A stretch of 23,476 nt of DNA from an uncultured Methanofollis sp. GTDB taxonomy: Archaea > Halobacteriota > Methanomicrobia > Methanomicrobiales > Methanofollaceae. A program made the translations under genes and the position numbers. The DNA lies in assembly GCF_937919355.1 (NCBI RefSeq), contig NZ_CALFSA010000044.1, positions 1-23,476 of the forward strand, read 5' to 3'. The notes under the pieces were generated by a model. That model did not search any database and was not told the origin of the DNA. It saw only the letters and a program-made list of their open reading frames with translations. Positions 1-7,442 of this stretch are shown in pieces. The stretch's first letter is position 1. Each line of letters begins with the position of its first letter.

Positions 1-696
1 ATATCCCCGCCGTACATGATGAACAGGGCGGCCTACGAGGGCGTCACCGACCTTGCCGACTTCGAGAACGTGATGTACAAGATCGACGGCGAGGACGAGT
101 TCCTCATCGCGACCGCCGAGCACCCGATGGCGGCGATGTTCAAGGACGAGATCTTCGAGGCAGACGCCCTCCCGATCAAGTTTGCCGGGATCAGCCCGTG
201 CTTCAGGCGCGAGATCGGGTCCCACGGCATCGACACGAAAGGACTCTTCCGCGTCCACCAGTTCAACAAGATCGAGCAGTTCATCTTCTGCAGGCCCGAA
301 GACTCCTGGACTTTCCACGAGGAACTGCTGGCAAATGCCGAGGCGGTCTTCCAGGGCCTCGGCCTCCCGTACCATGTGGTCAATATCTGCACCGGCGATA
401 TCGGAACGGTGGCGGCGAAGAAGTACGACCTCGAGGTCTGGATGCCGCGCGAGAACCGGTACCGCGAGACGGTCTCCTGCTCGAACTGCACCTCATACCA
501 GGCGACGCGGCTGAATATCAGGATGCGCAGCCCGACCGACTTCAAGGAGAAGGAGTTCATCCACACCCTCAACAGCACCGCGATCGCCACCTCGCGGGCG
601 ATCCGGGCGATCCTGGAGAACTACCAGCAGGAGGACGGTTCGGTCGAGGTCCCGAAGGTGCTCAGGCCCTACATGTACGGGCTTGAGACGCTGTGA
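1..696 (+). CDS. serS: Seryl-tRNA synthetase, C-terminal part (cut by window start)
   Basis: This enzyme charges tRNA-Ser with serine in the cytoplasm. Only the C-terminal half of the class II catalytic core is present; the reading frame is open from base 1 (I-S-P-P-Y-M-M-N-R), so the true start lies upstream. Class II motif 2 is visible around codons 60-95 ([12 protein letters not shown], then [14 protein letters not shown]), and motif 3 follows near codons 160-182 ([16 protein letters not shown]), which includes the ATP-binding arginines. The sequence is of the common SerRS type, not the rare zinc-dependent methanogen type, because motif 2 and 3 match the common family. The last residues ([10 protein letters not shown]) are typical of the family C-terminus. 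A short T-rich terminator follows. Identification is confident; only completeness is missing. Confidence 0.96.
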   Translation: MSPPYMMNRAAYEGVTDLADFENVMYKIDGEDEFLIATAEHPMAAMFKDEIFEADALPIKFAGISPCFRREIGSHGIDTKGLFRVHQFNKIEQFIFCRPEDSWTFHEELLANAEAVFQGLGLPYHVVNICTGDIGTVAAKKYDLEVWMPRENRYRETVSCSNCTSYQATRLNIRMRSPTDFKEKEFIHTLNSTAIATSRAIRAILENYQQEDGSVEVPKVLRPYMYGLETL

Positions 697-716
697 GAGG
701 GATCCTCCCATTTTTT
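697..716 (+). terminator. Probable terminator of serS
   Basis: Directly after the serS stop, a small stem (GAGG/CCTC, 3-nt loop) is followed by six T residues at 711-716. The stem is weak, but T-runs alone can terminate archaeal RNA polymerase. Confidence 0.5.
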
Positions 717-880
717 ACTTGTATCGGCTCTATCGAGGGCCGCACCGGGTGCAGCCCAAACTCTTTTCACCTCCCCGTCCCATCAGGGCGGCGTGGTGAG
801 GGGGGGGTGACCGGCCGCGGGACGAGAGCGCGAAAAAACCAGACCGGAGTCGCCTCCCCGACTATCTCCCCTCGGACAGG

Positions 881-1477
881 TTGAGCGCGTTTGCCGATGG
901 GGTCTTCGCCATCGTCATCACCCTGCTCGTCCTCGAACTGCCCGTCCCTGAAGGCACCGAAAACCTTCTCCTGGCACTCCTGGAGGAGTGGCCGGATTTT
1001 CTCGCCTATGTCATCAGTTTCGTCTTTATCGGTGGGATCTGGATGACGCACGCCTCCATCACGCAGTTGACGGAACAGGAAGACGCCGTCACGTTCCGCC
1101 TGACCCTCCTGACGCTCTTCTTTGTCTCCCTGATGCCCTTCACGACGAGCATGATGGCCGGGCACCTCGGAGGGGCGGGTTCGCACCTGGCCGTGCTCCT
1201 GTACGGCCGGGACCTCTTCATCGCGTCGGTCGCGCTGAGCGCGATCATGCGTTACCTTGCCTGGCGCCCGAAACTGCTCGTCGACGGCCTTGCCGAAGAA
1301 GACCTCAGGGGCATGGTGCGACGGCGACGGGGAGGGGTTGTCTCCTGCGGAATCGGCGTGCTGCTCGCCCTCTTTGTGCCCCTGGCGGCGGTCGCCGTGT
1401 ACATCGCCGTGACGGCCTTCTTCTTTGTCCACCCCCTGATCTATAAACGGGCGATTAAAAGATCTTTGAAGGAGTAA
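881..1477 (+). CDS. TMEM175-family (DUF1211) potassium channel-like membrane protein; start uncertain
   Basis: The protein belongs to the TMEM175/DUF1211 family of small membrane proteins that form K+-selective channels. The diagnostic pore-helix signature is at its N-terminus (FADGVFAIVITLLVLEL), and hydrophobic segments follow at about residues 5-20, 35-55, 70-90, 100-120 and 155-185. In this family an R-L or similar pair normally precedes the F-(S/A)-D motif. Here the first in-frame start is the TTG at 881, which cuts this off, although the upstream frame back to 800 reads as plausible protein (...DYLPSDRLSAFADG). A G8 tract at 800-807 separates that extension from GTG codons at 793 and 796; one G fewer would join them in frame. 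So the gene may start upstream with a frameshift, or truly start at TTG. No operon partners are evident. Confidence 0.85.
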   Translation: MSAFADGVFAIVITLLVLELPVPEGTENLLLALLEEWPDFLAYVISFVFIGGIWMTHASITQLTEQEDAVTFRLTLLTLFFVSLMPFTTSMMAGHLGGAGSHLAVLLYGRDLFIASVALSAIMRYLAWRPKLLVDGLAEEDLRGMVRRRRGGVVSCGIGVLLALFVPLAAVAVYIAVTAFFFVHPLIYKRAIKRSLKE

Positions 1478-1528
1478 GGGCACCAATGCCGACGCGATTG
1501 TACGCCAGGCACCCGGAAGAGGGCGTAC

Positions 1529-1981
1529 TCATTTTTTGCTTAATTCAATTCTCAAATAAATCATATCTACAAGTTGAACGCCATTTTCAAAAATCGGGTG
1601 GTCGTAGTTATCCGGAAAAAAGTTTTTGACTCTATGCGAGATCCGAAACCCGCAATTCTCATAAAATCGGATGGCCGCAGGGCGGTCACCTGTACCAACG
1701 AACATGGTTTTGCACCTGCCCCGGTAATAATCGAGAACATATTTCACAAGAAAAGTACCATAGCCCCGTCCCTGATATTTTTCATCGGTTGCTATGCTCT
1801 TCAATTCATAGACCATATCGCCTTCCTGTGTGACCACGCATATGCTTGTGAGATCGCCATCGTAGAGGGCGAACATATCACCACGTTCCAGGTACCTATC
1901 AATCATATCTTCCTGTTCATCGGCAAGGAGCAGTAGGTCGAGAAATTGTTTTTTGTCTGTTAAAATCTTTTTAACGTCCAT
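1529..1981 (-). CDS. GNAT family N-acetyltransferase, AT-richer than neighbours
   Basis: This 150-residue protein has the single-domain GNAT fold, which transfers acetyl from acetyl-CoA to an amine; the substrate cannot be read from sequence. The acetyl-CoA pyrophosphate loop (motif A, Q/R-x-x-G-x-G/A) is clear at about residues 71-80 (KYQGRGYGTFLVKY), preceded by the usual beta-strand (ELKSIATDE). The family C-terminal beta-bulge region reads AAIRFYENCGFRI. The ATG at 1981 gives a normal GNAT length. Codon use is visibly more A/T-rich than the surrounding GC-rich genes, and the protein resembles bacterial stand-alone GNATs, which suggests acquisition by transfer (inference). It stands alone, convergent with the TMEM175 gene, and faces a long region without protein genes. 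Confidence 0.88.
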   Translation of the reverse strand: MDVKKILTDKKQFLDLLLLADEQEDMIDRYLERGDMFALYDGDLTSICVVTQEGDMVYELKSIATDEKYQGRGYGTFLVKYVLDYYRGRCKTMFVGTGDRPAAIRFYENCGFRISHRVKNFFPDNYDHPIFENGVQLVDMIYLRIELSKK

Positions 1982-2653
1982 TGCCGTACCCCGGGCCGAG
2001 ATACATTTCTAACACAGTCATCGCAAAAAATGCGAGGATAATATGATGTGCAATGAAAGTTTGAGAATATAATATATGCCATTATCAGCAAGGGGGTGCT
2101 GGCGATGGAGTCTCGTAGCACCATCGCTCGCACGGTCGGAAGGGGGCAAGGTTCTGACACCGGTGATTTCTTACTGTCGTTGCATTTTCATGCACTCCCC
2201 TTTTGAAATGTCACCCTTCTCCAGGGGAGGGACGGAGAGGGATCGATCTCAACGTTAATCGCCGGCGACGAGATCGGACAAAGGCCTTCAAGTGGAGGGG
2301 ACCGCCAATGAATCCGGGATCAGGCCATCTTGACGACGCGTGAGATATCTAACCCTCAATTTTCGCTCGAAATATGAACAGATAGGGCCATCTATTCTGC
2401 TTCTCTCCCGCCCCACCGACGCCCGCCACGACCGGTCATGGTGGACAGGATTACTTCCAGTCATACTGTCCCTCTGTGGGCGGGGAGAGGTACGGTCCCC
2501 GTGCTGCGTCGCATGAACAAACGCCACTATGGCCGGATCGGGAATGGGGTGCGATACGGGCCCGGATCAGGGGAGTTGTCTGTGAAAAAGGGGGTGATAC
2601 GGGGATGTCAGGGGGTCTCAGTCCCTTCATCATCCGGGCGAGGGGTACTCCCC

Positions 2654-2685
2654 TGACCACCCGGTTATCAACCGGGAACACCACC
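2654..2685 (-). repeat. Degenerate tRNA-Ile anticodon-arm copy
   Basis: Aligned without gaps at an offset of exactly 120 bp, this stretch matches 2774-2805 of the intact tRNA-Ile gene at 27 of 32 positions, in the same orientation. The anticodon stem-loop is intact with the same GAT anticodon. What follows cannot form a proper T-arm (AGGGG-AGTA-CCCCT, no TTCRA loop) and the acceptor ends do not pair, so it is not a working tRNA. It may be a tandem-duplication relic or an attachment-site scar. Confidence 0.75.
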
Positions 2686-2750
2686 AGAAACGAAACCCTA
2701 TAAAATATCCACAATCCCAAGAGAACACACAGAAACAAGGAAAAAGGCAT

Positions 2751-2822
2751 GGGCCCGCTGAGGCTCGAACTCAGGACCTCCCGGTTATCAGCCGGGTGCA
2801 CCACCGACTATGCTACGGGCCC
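2751..2822 (-). tRNA. tRNA-Ile (anticodon GAT)
   Basis: Reading the minus strand, the 72 nt fold into a full cloverleaf. The 7-bp acceptor stem is GGGCCCG with CGGGCCC, and the D-arm closes with GCA/TGC. The 5-bp anticodon stem CCCGG/CCGGG encloses the loop CTGATAA, giving anticodon GAT for isoleucine AUC/AUU codons. The variable loop is AGGTC, and the T-arm is CTGAG-TTCGAGC-CTCAG. The gene does not encode the terminal CCA and has no intron. A TATA box is at 2867-2872. Confidence 0.97.
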
Positions 2823-2866
2823 TAATACACTCGTATTAGTGCCTGTAAATGTTGTACCACCTCGGA

Positions 2867-2872
2867 TTTAAA
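2867..2872 (-). promoter_or_regulatory. TATA box for tRNA-Ile
   Basis: On the minus strand the sequence reads CCTTTAAATCC about 45 nt before the mature tRNA 5' end, leaving a leader of roughly 15-20 nt for RNase P removal. Between it and the tRNA lies the perfect inverted repeat TAATAC-ACTC-GTATTA (2823-2838), adjacent to the tRNA 5' end. Confidence 0.55.
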
Positions 2873-2957
2873 GGTTGCGTCAGAACCTGGCTTCAGGACC
2901 ACCTGAGAACGACATCATTAAAGAACACGCAGGAGCAATAGCACTGGGACGAGATCT

Positions 2958-4730
2958 ATGGTAAAACAGTACCTCCTTGGAAACGAGGCCATCGCGCACG
3001 CCTGCATTGAGGCAGGCATCGACTTCGCGAGTGGCTATCCGGGAACCCCGTCGTCCGAGGTGATCGACACCCTGCGGGCGCAGAAAAAGCGTGAATTCTA
3101 TATCGAGTGGTCGGTGAACGAGAAAGTCGCACTCGAAAACGCCCTCGCCGCCTCCTGGTGCGGACAGCGGTCGATGGTCACGATGAAGCACGTCGGCCTC
3201 AACGTCGCCGCCGACCCCCTGATGACGAGCGCATACACGGGTGCAAAGGGCGGTTTCGTGATCCTCTCAGCCGACGACCCCTATGCCCACTCCTCCCAGA
3301 ACGAGCAGGACACGAGGAGGTACGCCCACTTCGCCAAACTCCCCTGCATGAACCCGTCGAGCGTGCAGGAAGCGCACGACATGATGAAGGACGCCTTCGC
3401 CCTCTCCGAAAAAGTCGGCCTCCCCGTCCTCTTCCGCCCCACCACCCGCGTCTGCCACTCCAAGGGCGACGTCGACCTCGGCGAGGTCTCTGAGGAGCAC
3501 AGGACTGGGGTCTTCGAGAAGGACCCGAAGCAGTATGTGGTCATCCCGGCCCACACGAGAGCCCTCCACAAAAAATTGAACGAGAAGCAACCCATGGTCA
3601 GGAAGGCCGTCATGGACCTCGGCTACAACACCGCGGAGGTGCGGGGCGAGACTGCCGTCGTCGCAAGCGGCATCGCCGCCTCGTACGTGCAGGAGGTCAT
3701 CCCCGATGGCGTCTCCTTCATGAAGGTCGGGTGCTTCCCCATTGACGGCGCATGGATGGAGAAGTTCGTGCAGCAGCACAAGAAAGTGCTCGTCGTCGAG
3801 GAGGGTGCCCCGGTCGTCGAGGAACGCCTCAGGCAACTCGCCTGCGGCGTCGAAGTCTTCGGCCAGATGAACGGCGCCGTCCCGATGGAGGGCGAACTCT
3901 CCCCCGCGGCCGTCGCAGCCTCGATGGTGAAGGCCGGCATCCTGAAGGAGAGTCCCTTCCAGAGCCCCGCACCTGCTGAAGGCCTCCCGCCGCGTCCCCC
4001 CATCCTCTGCGCCGGGTGCGGGCACAGGGCGACGTTCTACGCCATGAAGAGAGTCTTCCCCGACGGGATCTTCCCCTCCGACATCGGCTGCTACACCCTC
4101 GGCCTCCAGTTAGGCACCGTGGACACCACCATCTGCATGGGCGCCTCGGTGACAGTCGGGAGCGGCATCGCCAACTCGGGCGAGAAGAGGCCGGTCGTCG
4201 CCACCATCGGCGACTCGACCTTCCTCCACACCGGCATCCAGGGCCTCATCAATGCCGTCTACAACGGCGCGGACATGACCCTGGTCATACTGGACAACAG
4301 GATCACCGCCATGACAGGCCACCAGCCCAACCCCAACACCGGCGAGACCGCGATGGGCGAGGCAAGCGTTCCCATATCCCTTGAGACGATCTGCCGGGCC
4401 TGCGGGGCATCCTTTGTCGAGACCGTCGACCCATACGACCTGACCGCCACCCTCGAGGCCCTGAAAGCGGCAAAGGCCCGCAAAGGCACGAAGGTGGTCA
4501 TCGCACGGCAGGCCTGCGTGATCACGGCCAGGCGTGCCGGCGTGCGGCGGGCACACTTCAGGGTCGACCCCGAGACCTGCACCGCCTGCGGTGCCTGCCT
4601 CCGCTTCGGGTGCCCGGCCCTCGGGAAGGACGCGGAAGGAAAGGCGAATATCAACGAACTCTGCTCCGGTTGCGGAGTCTGCGCCGAGATCTGTCCTGCC
4701 GGGGCTATCGTGAAGGAGGGGAGAAAATGA
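2958..4730 (+). CDS. iorA: Indolepyruvate:ferredoxin oxidoreductase, alpha subunit
   Basis: IorA is the thiamine-diphosphate subunit of the cytoplasmic enzyme that oxidatively decarboxylates aryl-2-oxoacids (indolepyruvate, phenylpyruvate) to aryl-acetyl-CoA, passing electrons to ferredoxin. The 590-residue length is normal. The N-terminus has the family signature LGNEAIAHACIEAG and SGYPGTPSSE. The ThDP/Mg-binding region starts at G418 (GDSTFLHTGIQG, then VILDNRITAMTGHQ). The C-terminus carries two ferredoxin-type cysteine sets: C541, C544, C547, C552 and C569, C572, C575, C579. The first set has the looser C-x4-C spacing usual for IorA. The ATG at 2958 is chosen because the conserved N-terminus follows directly. 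Its TGA overlaps the iorB ATG (ATGA), so the two are translationally coupled. In methanogens the reaction may run in either the catabolic or the reductive anabolic direction. Confidence 0.97.
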   Translation: MVKQYLLGNEAIAHACIEAGIDFASGYPGTPSSEVIDTLRAQKKREFYIEWSVNEKVALENALAASWCGQRSMVTMKHVGLNVAADPLMTSAYTGAKGGFVILSADDPYAHSSQNEQDTRRYAHFAKLPCMNPSSVQEAHDMMKDAFALSEKVGLPVLFRPTTRVCHSKGDVDLGEVSEEHRTGVFEKDPKQYVVIPAHTRALHKKLNEKQPMVRKAVMDLGYNTAEVRGETAVVASGIAASYVQEVIPDGVSFMKVGCFPIDGAWMEKFVQQHKKVLVVEEGAPVVEERLRQLACGVEVFGQMNGAVPMEGELSPAAVAASMVKAGILKESPFQSPAPAEGLPPRPPILCAGCGHRATFYAMKRVFPDGIFPSDIGCYTLGLQLGTVDTTICMGASVTVGSGIANSGEKRPVVATIGDSTFLHTGIQGLINAVYNGADMTLVILDNRITAMTGHQPNPNTGETAMGEASVPISLETICRACGASFVETVDPYDLTATLEALKAAKARKGTKVVIARQACVITARRAGVRRAHFRVDPETCTACGACLRFGCPALGKDAEGKANINELCSGCGVCAEICPAGAIVKEGRK

Positions 4731-5305
4731 GCAGTTACGACCTTCTCATCGTCGGCATCGGCGGGCAGGGAACTATCCTTGCCTCGAACATCATCGGCGA
4801 GGCATGCCTCCTCGAAGGCGTCCCGATCAAGGGCGTCGAGACCCATGGCATGGCCCAGCGCGGCGGTTCCGTCGAGAGCCACGTGCGGATCGGCGGCACA
4901 TTCGGCCCCCTGATCTCGCCGGGCGGGGCAGACCTGATGATCGCCCTCGACCTCATGGAGGCGGTGCGCTACCGCCACTACCTCAAGCCCGAGGGCCGGA
5001 TCATCGTCAACGACCACACAGTCGTCCCGACCTCGGTCTTCATGCAAAAACTCCCGATGCCCGCACGCGACGACCTCGTCGCCGCCCTCGAAGGCCACCC
5101 GGTCACCCTGGTCGACGCCGCCGGCCTCGCGGCAGAGGCGGGTAACCTCATCGTCCAGAACGTCGTCATGCTCGGTGCCGCCGCACCGTCCCTCCCCCTG
5201 AAGGCGGAAAGCCTGGAGGAAGCGGTCACGCGGCTCGTGCCGCAGAAATTCCTCGACCTCAACCTCAGGGCCTTCGCCCTCGGCCGCGAGGCCGGGCGGT
5301 CCTGA
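4727..5305 (+). CDS. iorB: Indolepyruvate:ferredoxin oxidoreductase, beta subunit
   Basis: IorB is the gamma-type subunit that pairs with IorA. The 192-residue product begins SSYDLLIVGIGGQGT, with the glycine-rich GxGGQG motif at about residues 9-15 that is shared by the gamma/delta domains of 2-oxoacid:ferredoxin oxidoreductases. It continues with THGMAQRGGSVESHVRIG, the standard family block. I place the start at 4727 because it follows a GGAGGGG ribosome-binding site at 4715-4721, overlaps the iorA stop as ATGA, and begins right at the conserved N-terminus; the frame is open further upstream but that part lies inside iorA. A T-run at 5312-5317 probably ends the two-gene transcript. Confidence 0.97.
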   Translation: MSSYDLLIVGIGGQGTILASNIIGEACLLEGVPIKGVETHGMAQRGGSVESHVRIGGTFGPLISPGGADLMIALDLMEAVRYRHYLKPEGRIIVNDHTVVPTSVFMQKLPMPARDDLVAALEGHPVTLVDAAGLAAEAGNLIVQNVVMLGAAAPSLPLKAESLEEAVTRLVPQKFLDLNLRAFALGREAGRS

Positions 5306-5310
5306 TCCCT

Positions 5311-5320
5311 ATTTTTTCGT
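5311..5320 (+). terminator. T-run terminator after iorAB
   Basis: Six consecutive T residues just after the iorB stop, without a notable stem, as is common for archaeal intrinsic termination. The next TATA box follows at once. Confidence 0.45.
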
Positions 5321-5325
5321 TGTGT

Positions 5326-5333
5326 CTTTATAG
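5326..5333 (+). promoter_or_regulatory. TATA box, leaderless GNAT transcript
   Basis: CTTTATAG is centred about 24 nt before the ATG at 5354. With archaeal initiation normally about 25 nt downstream of the TATA centre, the mRNA should begin at or next to the start codon. Confidence 0.6.
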
Positions 5334-5353
5334 GATGGCGACCAGTCCTCTCC

Positions 5354-5785
5354 ATGGACCGGGAGATCGCCCTTGACGTCGTCTCCACCTGGGACGCCGG
5401 TGAGATCGTCGACCTGTACCGTGCCGGCAGGTGGTGGCAGGAGGAGTGGACGCTCGACGGGATCGCACCCCTCATAACCGGGAGTTTCTGTTTTATCATC
5501 GCCACAGATGGCGACCGCACCGTCGGCATGGGCCGTGCAATCTCAGACGGCTGCTCGGACGCTTATCTCCAGGACATCGTTGTCCTCCCGGAATACCGCC
5601 GGCGGGGGATCGGCGACGCCATCGTCGAAAGACTCGTCTCCTTCTGCAGGGAGAGAGGGATCACCTGGATCGGCCTTGTCGCACAGCCGGGGACCGCACC
5701 ATTCTATGAAAAGCATGGGTTCGCCCGGATGAAGGGGCATGTGCCGATGCTCCTCGGAGAGGAGGACCATGCTCACACCCGATGA
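5354..5785 (+). CDS. GNAT family N-acetyltransferase
   Basis: A 143-residue single-domain GNAT acetyltransferase with unknown acceptor. Motif A is clear at about residues 76-90 (DIVVLPEYRRRGIGDAIV), with the R-R-R-G-I-G acetyl-CoA loop. The C-terminal region has the family pattern PGTAPFYEKHGFARM. The N-terminal part (WWQEEWTLDGIAPLITGSFC) resembles the GNAT subgroup with short N-terminal helices. The ATG at 5354 fits a leaderless transcript from the TATA box at 5326. The last 17 nt overlap the start of the DUF2156 gene, whose ribosome-binding site lies inside this gene, so the two are probably co-expressed. GC-rich codon use matches the host, unlike the GNAT gene at 1.5 kb. Confidence 0.92.
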   Translation: MDREIALDVVSTWDAGEIVDLYRAGRWWQEEWTLDGIAPLITGSFCFIIATDGDRTVGMGRAISDGCSDAYLQDIVVLPEYRRRGIGDAIVERLVSFCRERGITWIGLVAQPGTAPFYEKHGFARMKGHVPMLLGEEDHAHTR

Positions 5786-6695
5786 CTTCACCCCCGTGAC
5801 CCTCGAAGACCGGGCTTTTTTCCTTGATCTCTATACGAGATACCCGCAACAGCACTCTGACATGAGTTTCGTGACCATGGTGTGCTGGAATCACTACGCC
5901 CACTATGCCTATGCCCGTGTCGGTGACGGCGTCGTGATCATGAGCACCATCGGCGAGGAGAAAACCTTCAGGGGGCCGATAGGCCCACGGGACCCCTCAG
6001 TCCTGGAAGAGACACTCTCTCTTGCTGTCAGGGAAGGATGTGCCACACCGTACCAGGTCTTCGACGGGGGGACACGGGAGTGGATCCAGTCCCTCTATCC
6101 GGGCCTTCCCTTCAGGTCAGACCGGGACTTCGCCGACTATGTCTACCTCGCTTCGGACCTCTGCGACCTATCAGGAAAGAAGTACCTCACCATCCGCGGC
6201 CACCTCAACAGGTTCAGGCGCGAGTGTGGCCCTGTCGTCGAGGAGATGCACCCCGAGAGCCTCGGTGAGGTGCGGGAGTTCCTGAAAAAATGGTGTGAGT
6301 GGCGGCACTGCGACGAGGCCCCCGTGCTGGCCGAGGAGAAGACCGCGGTCCTCTATGCCATGGACCACTTCGCCGACCTCGGTCTCTCCGGCCTGATGAT
6401 CAGGGCCAACGGGGAGATCGCCGCCATCTCTGTCTATGACGACCTCAACCCGGACACGGCCCTCGTCCACTTTGAGAAGGGGTTGCCCGACTGCGAAGGG
6501 GTGTACAAGGCCGTGAACCAGGACGCGGCCTGCATGCTTGCCCCCGACCACACCTACATCAACCGCGAGTCTGACGTCGGCGTCCCCGGCCTGCGGGAGG
6601 CAAAACTCCGCTATCACCCAGATCACATGGCAGAAGTCTACGTGGCAGAGAAAGTCGACCTGGAAAAGAGACATCAGGGGCGAAGAGAGATATGA
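5769..6695 (+). CDS. DUF2156 (phosphatidylglycerol lysyltransferase C-terminal-like) protein
   Basis: The 308-residue product matches the DUF2156 family, which has a double GNAT-like fold and includes the catalytic domain of MprF (aminoacyl transfer from tRNA to a lipid head group) as well as many stand-alone archaeal and bacterial proteins of unknown acceptor. Visible family blocks are the N-terminal FTPVTLEDRAFFLDLY and MSFVTMVCWNHY, the central YLTIRGHLNRFRREC, and the C-terminal LVHFEKGLPDCEGVYKAVNQ followed by YINRESDVGVPGLREAKLRY. There are no membrane segments, so the flippase half of MprF is absent. I use the ATG at 5769, preceded by GGAGAGGA, because the family N-terminus begins there; the earlier in-frame ATG at 5739 lies deep in the GNAT gene. 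Aminoacyl transfer is a family inference only. Confidence 0.9.
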   Translation: MLTPDDFTPVTLEDRAFFLDLYTRYPQQHSDMSFVTMVCWNHYAHYAYARVGDGVVIMSTIGEEKTFRGPIGPRDPSVLEETLSLAVREGCATPYQVFDGGTREWIQSLYPGLPFRSDRDFADYVYLASDLCDLSGKKYLTIRGHLNRFRRECGPVVEEMHPESLGEVREFLKKWCEWRHCDEAPVLAEEKTAVLYAMDHFADLGLSGLMIRANGEIAAISVYDDLNPDTALVHFEKGLPDCEGVYKAVNQDAACMLAPDHTYINRESDVGVPGLREAKLRYHPDHMAEVYVAEKVDLEKRHQGRREI

Positions 6696-6705
6696 GAGGG
6701 AGAAA

Positions 6706-7218
6706 ATGACCAGAAAGATCCTCGTCGCCTATGCGAGCAGGTACGGCTCGACCCGGGAGATAGCCGGAGCGGTTGCACGGGCACTCGAAAAGGCGGGCAA
6801 TATCGTCGACTGCATGAACGTGATGGATGTTGACGACATTACACCCTACGAAGCGGTCGTCGCGGGAAGCCCGATCTACATGGGCAAATGGCTTGTCGAG
6901 GCGGTGGACTTCGTCAAGAAGTTCTGTGTCGAACTGAACGAGAAACCCCTTGCAGTCTTCGCCGTCGGGTACTCAATGAAAGAAGAGACTGACGTGATCA
7001 GGAGGTCGGCGTCGGCGTCAATGAGTGAGGTCAGGATCTACGTCAGGCCGCAGGTCGAGGGACTCTTCGCCGGAAAGTTTGACCCGGAGGGGATGAGCAG
7101 GGCCGACCTCGAGATCATGAAGATGACCGGCGCCGTGCCCGGCGACGCACGGGACTGGAGCAAGGTCGCTCGCTGGGCAGAGGCCCTGCCACCGATCCTC
7201 TTCACCCCCGATAACTGA
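6706..7218 (+). CDS. Flavodoxin-like FMN protein (HemG/flavodoxin_5 type)
   Basis: A 170-residue flavodoxin-fold protein, likely an FMN-binding electron carrier or oxidoreductase in the cytoplasm. The FMN phosphate loop is at residues 9-18 (YASRYGSTRE), and the two other FMN-contact loops are probably VVAGSPIYMGKW (about residues 50-61) and the FAVGYSMKEE stretch (about 85-94). The pattern is closest to the menaquinone-dependent protoporphyrinogen oxidase/flavodoxin_5 group, but methanogens commonly have such proteins without that pathway, so the substrate is open. The start at 6706 follows a GAGAGGGAG ribosome-binding site and lies 10 nt after the DUF2156 stop, so it is the third gene of the unit beginning at 5354. 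A T-rich patch at 7258-7263 may end the transcript. Confidence 0.92.
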   Translation: MTRKILVAYASRYGSTREIAGAVARALEKAGNIVDCMNVMDVDDITPYEAVVAGSPIYMGKWLVEAVDFVKKFCVELNEKPLAVFAVGYSMKEETDVIRRSASASMSEVRIYVRPQVEGLFAGKFDPEGMSRADLEIMKMTGAVPGDARDWSKVARWAEALPPILFTPDN

Positions 7219-7267
7219 AGACGGATCAGCCCTGGCAGGCAAACCCTGACACTCACCAATTTTCATA

Positions 7268-7283
7268 AAGATATATTTATAAT
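7268..7283 (+). promoter_or_regulatory. Strong TATA region before first propeller gene
   Basis: AAGATATATTTATAAT gives a good archaeal TATA box. Initiation near 7305 would leave a leader of about 140 nt before the gene at 7443, long for this genome, where several other genes are leaderless. The leader contains GGAGGAGA at 7385-7392. Confidence 0.55.
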
Positions 7284-7442
7284 GCTTCCCTGAGATAAGG
7301 CACATCACCCGTGAGGGGGACGGGCCGCAGAAGATATTGTACCGGCTGTACGCCTGAATGAGAGTGGGATTGTTTCCAGTTTAAGGAGGAGACTTTCGGA
7401 ACCCTCCCCGCCCTGGCCCCTTCACGCGCAAAAGACCGGGAG

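Larger units (their letters stand above)
1982..2957. other. Long region without protein genes containing tRNA-Ile and its relic
   Basis: About 970 bp between the GNAT gene and iorA. The 2040-2080 part is A/T-rich with TATA-like stretches on the minus strand (near 2037-2047 and 2065-2078) that could drive the GNAT gene. From about 2090 to 2640 I see no convincing gene: the short open frames lack family features and good starts. The right part holds a degenerate anticodon-arm copy (2654-2685) and the intact tRNA-Ile (2751-2822). Near 2916-2923 a TATA-like CATTAAAG may serve iorA. Confidence 0.6.

Noticed and set aside
2650..2702. Second functional tRNA gene
   Set aside because: The acceptor ends do not pair and no TTCRA T-loop exists, so only the anticodon arm survives.
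2451..2804. 117-codon minus-strand frame with a hydrophobic stretch
   Set aside because: It begins inside the tRNA-Ile gene and runs through the tRNA relic; no start signal and no family.
3267..4025. 252-codon minus-strand frame inside iorA
   Set aside because: Antisense to well-conserved iorA; low-complexity acidic/Gly/His composition typical of a shadow frame.
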